From: Streptomyces katrae
Lineage (GTDB): Bacteria > Actinomycetota > Actinomycetes > Streptomycetales > Streptomycetaceae
NCBI RefSeq assembly: GCF_000966975.1
Contig: NZ_JZWV01000766.1
Span: 1-9,977 of the forward strand
Reading direction: 5' to 3'
Length of the DNA: 9,977 bases
Positions 1-6,648 of this stretch are shown piece after piece; position 1 is the first letter of the stretch; each line of letters opens with the position of its first letter. Position numbers and translations under genes: made by a program. The notes beneath the pieces were generated by a model. The model had not been told where the DNA came from. It saw only the letters and a list, made by a program, of their open reading frames with translations, and did no database searches.

Positions 1-146
1 CGGCCCGACGCGGAAGGACGATGAGACTGACGGGAAAGCCCCAAGACAGCTCTGAGACCGCCCCGCCCAAGTCCCGACCTCCCCCGTCCCGGTTGGCTGT
101 TCGGTGCCGGGTCCGTCGCGGCGGGTCGGGTACCGGTGTTGGCGTG

Positions 147-168
147 GCCCGCCCCGCGCGGGGTGGGC
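147..168 (+). terminator. GC-rich hairpin upstream of the sulfurtransferase gene
   Basis: GCCCGCCCCG (147-156) and CGGGGTGGGC (159-168) are complementary across ten positions, with one G-U pair, and are separated by only two bases. The core is the perfect palindrome CCCCGCGCGGGG. There is no T tract, as is usual for streptomycete terminators. It could end transcription of the gene upstream of the window, or be a structure in the sulfurtransferase leader, whose start codon lies 47 bases downstream. The sequence alone does not decide between these. Confidence 0.35.
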
Positions 169-203
169 AGGATGGGCGGGAGATCGTTTCCGACGCCGCC
201 CCC

Positions 204-208
204 GGAGG
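204..208 (+). promoter_or_regulatory. Ribosome binding site that fixes the sulfurtransferase start
   Basis: GGAGG lies six bases before the ATG at 215. An in-frame start at 104 would add 37 arginine- and glycine-rich residues unlike any rhodanese and has no such site. ATG 215 is therefore preferred. Confidence 0.75.
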
Positions 209-214
209 CTCCGT

Positions 215-1084
215 ATGTCCTCACCCGCACCCTCCCCCTCCCCCTCCCCCGCATCCGTACCCCCGATACCCGGCCCCCTCGTCGGTACCGGCTGGCTTGC
301 CTCGCACCTTGGCCGGGTCGTGGTGTTCGACGCGTCCGTCGGGGCGCATCGGGGCGGCCCCCAGCGGATTCCGGGGGCCCGGCCCTTCGACCTGGACGGG
401 CAGCTGTCCGACCACGACGCCCCCGCCCCCCACACCATGCCCACGGCGGCGGCGTTCGAGGAGGCGTTGCGGGGGCTCGGGGTCGGGGACGGTGACGCGG
501 TGGTGGTGTACGACGCCGCCGGGATCTACTCCAGTGCCCGGGCCTGGTGGATGCTGCGGGCCATGGGCTTCGACCGGGTGGCCGTGCTGGACGGGGGGCT
601 GCCCGCCTGGACGGCCGCCGGGCTGCCCGTCGAGGACGGGCCGGCGGTGTACGACGGGCCGCGGGGGTCCTTCACCGCCCGGCCGCACCCGGGGCTGCTC
701 GTGGACGCCGACGCCGTTGCCGCCGCGCTCGCCGACCCGGCCGCCGTCGTGCTCGACGCCCGGACCCGGGAGCGGTTCGCCGGGAGTGCCCCCGAGCCGC
801 GGCCGGGGCTGCGGGGCGGGCACATGCCGGGCGCGCTGAACCTGCCGTTCGGTGAGCTCGTGGGGCCCGGCGGCCTGATGCGCCCGGCCGGGGAACTCCG
901 GGCGGCCTTCGAGGCGTTGGCCGGGGAGCGGGAGCGGCTCTACTTCAGCTGCGGTTCCGGCGTGACGGCGTGCGTGCTCGCGCTGGGGGCGACCCTGGCC
1001 GGGTACGGGGAGACCGCGGTGTACGACGGGTCGTGGAGCGAGTGGGGGATGCCCTCGGACCGGCCCGTGGTGGTCGGGGGCTGA
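215..1084 (+). CDS. sseA: 3-mercaptopyruvate / thiosulfate sulfurtransferase (SseA type)
   Basis: A 289-residue cytoplasmic enzyme with two tandem rhodanese domains, close to the usual length of 280-290. The family moves sulfur from 3-mercaptopyruvate or thiosulfate, via a cysteine persulfide, to cyanide, thiols or other acceptors. The N-terminal domain (about 22-140) is the non-catalytic one and carries the IPGARPFDLD and LSDHDAP segments typical of SseA. The C-terminal domain (about 165-285) has EPRPGLRGGHMPGALNLPF and the active-site loop CGSGVTA with catalytic Cys246, followed by YDGSWSEWG. CGSGVTA is the mercaptopyruvate-type loop; classical rhodanese has CRKGVTA, so 3-mercaptopyruvate is the likelier donor. 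That assignment is inferred from the motif. The first 20 residues are a Ser-Pro run encoded by a period-6 CT-rich DNA repeat (about 231-250) and are probably disordered. A hairpin at 1121-1146 follows the gene, which suggests a monocistronic unit. Confidence 0.9.
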   Translation: MSSPAPSPSPSPASVPPIPGPLVGTGWLASHLGRVVVFDASVGAHRGGPQRIPGARPFDLDGQLSDHDAPAPHTMPTAAAFEEALRGLGVGDGDAVVVYDAAGIYSSARAWWMLRAMGFDRVAVLDGGLPAWTAAGLPVEDGPAVYDGPRGSFTARPHPGLLVDADAVAAALADPAAVVLDARTRERFAGSAPEPRPGLRGGHMPGALNLPFGELVGPGGLMRPAGELRAAFEALAGERERLYFSCGSGVTACVLALGATLAGYGETAVYDGSWSEWGMPSDRPVVVGG

Positions 1085-1090
1085 GGGAGG

Positions 1091-1117
1091 GCGAGAAGGG
1101 CGAGAAGGGCGAGAAGG
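1091..1117 (+). repeat. Three perfect 9-bp tandem repeats after sseA
   Basis: GCGAGAAGG occurs three times in a row (1091-1099, 1100-1108, 1109-1117), starting seven bases after the sseA stop. The strand is strongly purine-rich. The array lies just before the hairpin at 1121-1146. A function is not evident; slippage-prone intergenic sequence is the simplest explanation. Confidence 0.8.
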
Positions 1118-1120
1118 GTG

Positions 1121-1146
1121 CGGGGGTGGGGTTAGTACCACCCCCG
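1121..1146 (+). terminator. Probable terminator of sseA
   Basis: CGGGGGTGG (1121-1129) is perfectly complementary to CCACCCCCG (1138-1146) across an eight-base loop. It lies 37-62 bases after the sseA stop and has no T tract. It also sits 55 bases before the preferred start of the lipoprotein gene, so it could instead be part of that gene's leader. Terminator is the more likely reading. Confidence 0.6.
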
Positions 1147-1200
1147 GTTCGGATGGATGCACCCGTGCGGTGTGGCCGTCCGGTCGGCAGACTCGTGCGC

Positions 1201-1947
1201 ATGGGACCTCACGCCTCGTCAACCCGCCTCGTCGTCACGGCCCTCGGGGCCGCCCTCCTGCTGTCCGGCTGCGCCCTGACGGGGGTGGGCCCGGTGAAGA
1301 CCGCCGATGCCGACACCACCGTCTCCGAGGCGGTGACGGCGGTCGAGCTGACGGGCGTCCGCAGCGGTGACGTCGAGGTGGTCCCCGGTGCCGGCCCCGG
1401 GGTCGCCGTCCGGCGGGTCGTCCACTACCGGGGCGGTACGGTGCCCACGCCCGGCCAGCGGGTCTCGGGCGGGGTGCTGAAGTTCAGCGACGGCTGCGAG
1501 GACGACTGCTGGATCGACTACCGCCTGGAGGTGCCCGCGGCGGCCCGGGTGCGGGTCGAGAGCAGCAGCGGGGACGTCGTGGTGAAGGGCGTCGCCGGGG
1601 CCGACCTGACCACCTCCTCCGGGGACGTCCGGGCCGAGGGGATCACCGGCCCGGTGAAAGTCCGTACGGCCTCGGGGCGGATCACCGCCACCGGCCTGGA
1701 AGGGGCCGAGGCCGAGCTCCGCGCCTCCTCCGGGGACGTGGAGGCCGGCTTCGTGAAGGCTCCGGCCTCGGTGTCCGTCACCACCAGCTCCGGCGACGTC
1801 GGCCTCAAGGCCCCGCAGGGCTCCTACAAGGTGTCCGCCGACACGGCCTCCGGGACCCGGCGCGTCTCCCTGAACGACGTGCCCGACGCCCGGTCGGGCA
1901 TCACGGTGCGCACCAGCTCGGGCGACATCACCGTCGGGGCGTCGTAA
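1201..1947 (+). CDS. DUF4097-type repeat lipoprotein
   Basis: A 248-residue predicted exported lipoprotein. Residues 10-24 form a hydrophobic signal segment ending in the lipobox LLSGC, with Cys24 as the expected lipidation site. The mature protein should therefore be anchored to the outer face of the membrane. From residue 121 the chain carries seven turns with an S-G-D-like motif near 121-126, 139-143, 157-161, 176-180, 196-200, 216-219 and 239-243, mostly SSGDV or SSGDI. These are spaced 18-23 residues apart and fit a beta-helix, as in the DUF4097 family found in bacterial envelope and anti-sigma-linked proteins. Two cysteines (DGCEDDC, before the repeats) could form a disulfide. No biochemical function is established for the family. 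The start is uncertain: ATG 1201 gives the best signal peptide, but GTG 1195, GTG 1165 (partial GGATGG site eight bases upstream) and ATG 1153 are in frame and none has a strong ribosome site. Confidence 0.8.
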   Translation: MGPHASSTRLVVTALGAALLLSGCALTGVGPVKTADADTTVSEAVTAVELTGVRSGDVEVVPGAGPGVAVRRVVHYRGGTVPTPGQRVSGGVLKFSDGCEDDCWIDYRLEVPAAARVRVESSSGDVVVKGVAGADLTTSSGDVRAEGITGPVKVRTASGRITATGLEGAEAELRASSGDVEAGFVKAPASVSVTTSSGDVGLKAPQGSYKVSADTASGTRRVSLNDVPDARSGITVRTSSGDITVGAS

Positions 1948-1974
1948 CGGCCCTGGCCCACATCGGCCCCCGTC

Positions 1975-2015
1975 GCCCCCCGTCAGTCCCCGTCGGCCCC
2001 CGTCAGTCCTTGTCG
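1975..2015. repeat. Duplicated 20-bp unit at the end of the Rid gene
   Basis: Two adjacent near-identical units (1975-1995 and 1996-2015) share the core CCCCCGTCAGTCC followed by two bases and GTCG. The second copy contains the stop codon and last codons of the minus-strand Rid gene (stop complement 2003-2005). The first copy is a non-coding echo of that end. It lies in the 55-bp gap between two convergent genes, which has no convincing hairpin. Confidence 0.65.
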
Positions 2016-2401
2016 AGGATGGCGTCGAGTTCCACCTCGACCAGCCAGGCGGGGTCGATGAACCGGGACACCTCCACGAACGTGGCCGCCGGGCGGATGC
2101 CCGCGAAGCGCTCGCCGTGGGCCTGCGCGGCCTCCTCCCAGCGGGTGATGTCGGTGAGCATGATCCGCGTCCGCACGGTGTGCTCCAGGGAGGCGCCCGC
2201 CTCCTCCAGGGCCCGTTGGGCGATGTCCAGGCAGCGCACCGTCTGGGCGTGGACGTCGCCCGGGCCGACGGTGGAGCCGTCGTCCCCGATGGGAGCCGTG
2301 CCCGCGACGGCCACGTGCCGGCCCAGTCGGACCGCACGAGAGAAGCCGATCCGGGGTTCCAGGGGGGAGCCGCTGCTGACGGTCCGTCGTATGTCTGCCA
2401 T
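2003..2401 (-). CDS. Rid/YjgF/UK114 family protein without the catalytic arginine
   Basis: A 132-residue protein covering the whole small trimeric Rid fold. Recognisable parts are VAVAGTAPIG (30-39), the HAQTVRCLDIAQRALEEAG helix (51-69), RTRIMLTDITRWEEA (77-91) and the end segment RPAATFVEVSRF (103-114). RidA-type members hydrolyse reactive enamine/imine intermediates such as 2-aminoacrylate. They rely on an arginine in the P-A-R-S-C-V-E-V context (Arg105 in E. coli RidA). Here the aligned residues are P-A-A-T-F-V-E-V, so that arginine is Ala106. The protein therefore belongs to another Rid subgroup and may not be an imine deaminase; its ligand is unknown. It is transcribed divergently from lon across a 125-bp gap. 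No strong ribosome binding site precedes ATG 2401, and the ATG starting at 2409 on this strand is out of frame. Confidence 0.87.
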   Translation of the reverse strand: MADIRRTVSSGSPLEPRIGFSRAVRLGRHVAVAGTAPIGDDGSTVGPGDVHAQTVRCLDIAQRALEEAGASLEHTVRTRIMLTDITRWEEAAQAHGERFAGIRPAATFVEVSRFIDPAWLVEVELDAILDKD

Positions 2402-2435
2402 GGGCTCATGGTGCTACGGGGAGCGTCGCGGAGGT

Positions 2436-2452
2436 GTTCGCCCCGGGCGAAC
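2436..2452. promoter_or_regulatory. ClgR-type operator upstream of lon
   Basis: GTTCGCC-CCG-GGCGAAC is a perfect inverted repeat with 7-bp arms. It contains the CGC-N5-GCG core, with flanking GTT and AAC, described for ClgR, the actinobacterial activator of clp genes and lon. It lies 74-90 bases before the lon ATG, a suitable position for an activator. Binding is inferred from the motif and from the known inclusion of lon in the Streptomyces ClgR regulon. Confidence 0.8.
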
Positions 2453-2484
2453 GCGAGTTGGGGAACATCGCCGGGCGCAGAAGC

Positions 2485-2505
2485 ATTGAGTCGGCATAGC
2501 TCAAC
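2485..2505. promoter_or_regulatory. HspR (HAIR) operator upstream of lon
   Basis: ATTGAGT, seven bases (2492-2498), then GCTCAAC form an inverted repeat. It matches the HAIR consensus CTTGAGT-N7-ACTCAAG at 12 of 14 arm positions when the outermost and one inner base are allowed to differ, and the TTGAG/CTCAA cores are intact. HspR represses dnaK, clpB and lon in Streptomyces with DnaK as co-repressor. The site lies 21 bases before the lon ATG, where it would block transcription start or elongation. It should make lon heat-inducible. Confidence 0.8.
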
Positions 2506-2514
2506 TTCACTGCC

Positions 2515-2520
2515 GGAGGG
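2515..2520 (+). promoter_or_regulatory. Ribosome binding site of lon
   Basis: GGAGGG ends six bases before ATG 2527, an ideal spacing. It supports this start for Lon. Confidence 0.8.
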
Positions 2521-2526
2521 AAGATC

Positions 2527-4923
<2,397 letters not shown>

Positions 4924-4945
4924 CCGGTACGGCCGCACCGCGGTC

Positions 4946-4983
4946 AGGCCCGGCGCCCCGCCTACCGGCGGGGCCCCGGGCCT
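4946..4983 (+). terminator. Strong factor-independent-type hairpin after lon
   Basis: AGGCCCGGCGCCCCGCC (4946-4962), loop TACC, and GGCGGGGCCCCGGGCCT (4967-4983) pair over 17 positions with one mismatch. The hairpin starts 22 bases after the lon stop and lacks a T run, as is common in Streptomyces. It should separate lon from the MarR gene downstream. Confidence 0.85.
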
Positions 4984-5065
4984 GCGGCGCACCGCCTGCG
5001 AAATACTGGACCCGTACAGGGGTGCCGGTGCCAGGCCCGCGCCCCACCAGTGATGGGAGCGGCAC

Positions 5066-5506
5066 GTGCACGGCAGTGAAGACCAGGAGTTCCTCGCTCT
5101 GGAGCGGGAGCTGTCCGTCTTCCTCCGGCGCGCCCGGGCCTCCTCGGGCGAGATGGCCCGCGCCCTGCACCCGGAGCTGGAGCCCGCCGCGTACGGGCTG
5201 CTCGTCCGGCTGGAGGCCGCCGGCCGCCAGCGGGCCACGGAGCTGGCCGCCTACTTCGGCGTCGGCAAGGCCACCATGAGCCGCCAGCTGCGCGCCCTGG
5301 AGGTGCTGGGCCTGGTCGCCCGCGAGCCGGACCCCGCCGACGGCCGGGCCTTCCTCGTCGGCCTCACGGACGAGGGCCGGGAGCGGTTCCTGCGCGTCCG
5401 GGGCGCCCGGCGCGAGCAGTACATGCGCAAGCTGGCCGACTGGGACCGCGGCGAGGTCGCCGAGCTGGCCCGGCTGCTCAACCAGCTCAACTCCGGCGAG
5501 GAGTAG
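5066..5506 (+). CDS. MarR-family transcriptional regulator
   Basis: A 146-residue winged helix-turn-helix protein of standard MarR length, starting at GTG 5066 with GGGAG (5055-5059) six bases upstream. Helical dimerisation segments flank the DNA-binding domain. The helix-turn-helix comprises RATELAAYFG (56-65) and the recognition helix VGKATMSRQLRALEVLG (66-82). The wing is the family hallmark DPADGRAFLVGLTDEG (89-104). MarR dimers usually repress their own or a neighbouring gene and release DNA on binding a small ligand or on oxidation. There are no cysteines, so thiol sensing is unlikely. Its target is not evident: the gene after it is convergent, and lon lies before it behind a strong terminator. 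Upstream, AATACT (5002-5007) could be a -10 element, and a weak CTG-N8-CAG inverted repeat at 5006-5019 is a possible but poor operator. Confidence 0.9.
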   Translation: MHGSEDQEFLALERELSVFLRRARASSGEMARALHPELEPAAYGLLVRLEAAGRQRATELAAYFGVGKATMSRQLRALEVLGLVAREPDPADGRAFLVGLTDEGRERFLRVRGARREQYMRKLADWDRGEVAELARLLNQLNSGEE

Positions 5507-5510
5507 CGGC

Positions 5511-5525
5511 CCGGGGACGTCCCGG
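5511..5525. terminator. Short bidirectional hairpin between convergent genes
   Basis: CCGGG, five bases, then CCCGG fill most of the 21-bp gap between the MarR stop (5504-5506) and the phosphatase stop (5528-5530). The inner GGGACGTCCC is itself a perfect palindrome. It is the only available structure for ending both transcripts, but a five-pair stem is weak. Confidence 0.4.
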
Positions 5526-5527
5526 TC

Positions 5528-6301
5528 TCACAGTTCGGCGTACACCGCCGAGGCGTCGTCGTGGCGCTTGTGGCGAGCCGGCGGGCGCCCCGGGTCGGAC
5601 TCGATGGCCCGGACCCGCCCGATCAGCCCCCGCGCCCCCTCCTCCCGCAGCACGCCCAGGCAGGCCGCCCAGTCGCCCTGCCCGAAGGTGTCCGTCCACC
5701 GGCTCGCCCCGTCCGTCAGCGCGGCCAGCGCCCCCACCTCACGCCGCGGGGTGCGCCCGACGACCGCCCGGGCCGCCACCGAGGGGTCCGCGGCGGCGGT
5801 GAAGAAGCCGCCCTCGGCGTTGCGCAGCGCGTCCGTCGCGGCCACCGAGCCGCGCACCACGTGCGGGATCCGGTCCAGCCGGTCGTCGAGCACCGCCGTG
5901 ACCGCGCCGCCGGGCGCCTGCAGCAGGAGCACGGAGTCCGAGAGCACGAGGTGCTCCACCCGGGCCTCGTCCCAGCGGACCATCACCACCGTCGCCTGCG
6001 GGGTCCGGACGTGAGAAAGGTCACAGGTGTCACGGTGGGCGTCGGCCGTGTCCCCGATGGCCCGGGCCAGGATCCGGTCGAGCGGCATGTCCCGTCGCGA
6101 TCCGGACAGTTCGGTCAATCGGCCACCCAGACGGGTGGCGAACCAGGGCACTCCGTGCGCACAGCCGTCGTCCCCGCGGGGCGGAGTGACCCCGTCCAGG
6201 ACCACCACAACACCCCCTCCCGCCGCAGGTGTCGACGCCGACACCCAGTCCTCGTTGGGGCGTTCCGCACTGCCGGGGGCCGAAGCGAGGTCGATGCGCA
6301 T
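5528..6301 (-). CDS. PP2C-like protein phosphatase
   Basis: A 257-residue soluble single-domain protein of the PPM/PP2C fold, which dephosphorylates Ser/Thr phosphoproteins using two Mg or Mn ions. The metal-site motifs are in the right order: RPNED (14-18), VLDG (34-37, Asp36), ALTDGASR (194-201, Asp197) and RHDDAS (246-251, Asp248/Asp249). Spacing is close to bacterial PP2Cs, so it is probably catalytically competent, though the middle is divergent (LSDS 120-123 in place of the usual GDSR-like motif). It has no sensory, membrane or anti-anti-sigma domain, unlike the RsbU/SpoIIE phosphatases abundant in streptomycetes. ATG 6301 is preceded by GGGGAG (6311-6316) nine bases upstream. It is divergent from the sensor kinase gene across 347 bp and convergent with the MarR gene. 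Substrates are unknown; a link to the neighbouring conservon is only positional. Confidence 0.82.
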   Translation of the reverse strand: MRIDLASAPGSAERPNEDWVSASTPAAGGGVVVVLDGVTPPRGDDGCAHGVPWFATRLGGRLTELSGSRRDMPLDRILARAIGDTADAHRDTCDLSHVRTPQATVVMVRWDEARVEHLVLSDSVLLLQAPGGAVTAVLDDRLDRIPHVVRGSVAATDALRNAEGGFFTAAADPSVAARAVVGRTPRREVGALAALTDGASRWTDTFGQGDWAACLGVLREEGARGLIGRVRAIESDPGRPPARHKRHDDASAVYAEL

Positions 6302-6340
6302 GCGGACATTCTCCCCACCGGGGCCCGGGGGAGCCCCTCA
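6302..6340 (-). promoter_or_regulatory. GC-rich phosphatase leader with competing hairpins over the ribosome site
   Basis: In the mRNA sense, GGGGC (complement 6333-6337) can pair with GCCCC (complement 6320-6324). The ribosome site GGGGAG (6311-6316) can instead pair with the adjacent CCCC (6320-6323, three-base loop) or with CUCCCC (complement 6329-6334). The two arrangements exclude each other because they share the CCCC segment: one frees the ribosome site and one buries it. Pairing is visible in the sequence; a regulatory role is inference, and such blocks arise easily in GC-rich DNA. Confidence 0.3.
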
Positions 6341-6463
6341 GGTACGTACCAATGCCGGAAGGGGTACTGCCGGTAAATGTGGGCGGGCATATTGCCAAAG
6401 GCCGCCTCGATCTTTCAACCACCCGTCCACGGAGGGCCCCTGGCACGCCGTGCCCGAGTTGGT

Positions 6464-6502
6464 CGGCCACTCCTCCGTGATGTTCACTCCTTCGAGTGGC
6501 CG
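6464..6502. repeat. Perfect 9-bp inverted repeat with a nested direct repeat
   Basis: CGGCCACTC (6464-6472) and GAGTGGCCG (6494-6502) are exact reverse complements around 21 bases. Overlapping them, CACTCCTCCG (6468-6477) and CACTCCTTCG (6485-6494) form a 9/10 direct repeat at 17-bp spacing. It lies about 150 bases before the kinase start. It could be a regulator site or the terminator or stem of a small RNA. Confidence 0.6.
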
Positions 6503-6648
6503 GGTGGGCGATGTGCGGCTCTCCTCCCAACACACTGCGAAGGTCTGAGGCGGTACGAGGGGGCAGGGGGCGTTTACTTGTTGACCGGCCGTTACCTCGG
6601 CCACACGAGTAGACGAGCACGACCCCACGTACAGGATTGCGAGCACCG

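Larger units (their letters stand above)
1..214. other. Upstream leader, possibly with the 3' tip of an earlier gene
   Basis: No complete gene is supported here. Reading from base 1, frame 1 ends at TGA 22-24 and frame 2 at TGA 53-55. Either could be the last codons of a plus-strand gene that begins before the window, but the stretch is too short to decide and neither peptide tail is recognisable. The rest holds a hairpin at 147-168 and the ribosome binding site at 204-208 for the sulfurtransferase gene. The long open frames across this stretch result from the extreme GC content, which removes stop codons. Confidence 0.35.
6302..6648. other. Divergent intergenic region, lower GC, no gene
   Basis: This 347-bp gap separates the divergent phosphatase and sensor kinase genes and should hold both promoters. 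Its composition is visibly less GC-rich than the genes around it, and no open frame here has streptomycete codon use. It contains the palindrome GGTACGTACC (6341-6350), GGCATATTGCC (6386-6396), GGCAC-GCC-GTGCC (6442-6454), a 9-bp inverted repeat (6464-6502) and GGCCG-N6-CGGCC (6587-6602). TTGACC at 6581-6586 resembles a -35 element for the kinase gene, but no good -10 follows at 17-18 bases (ACGAGT at 6605-6610). I therefore do not claim a defined promoter. Confidence 0.6.

Noticed and set aside
21..839. Overlapping plus-strand open frame across the sulfurtransferase
   Set aside because: It reads as Pro/Arg/Gly-rich noise in another frame. The sulfurtransferase frame carries the family motifs.
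5006..5019. CTG-N8-CAG inverted repeat as a MarR operator
   Set aside because: Only three paired bases per arm are complementary. This is too short to call, so it is mentioned only as a weak possibility in the MarR entry.
5528..6301. Phosphatase as an RsbU/SpoIIE-type regulator of a sigma-factor partner switch
   Set aside because: It lacks any attached sensory or kinase domain, and no anti-sigma or anti-anti-sigma gene is present in the window.
6338..6646. A 102-residue minus-strand frame in the intergenic region
   Set aside because: Codon third positions are not GC-biased like the real genes, no ribosome site or domain is visible, and it overlaps the expected promoter region of the kinase.
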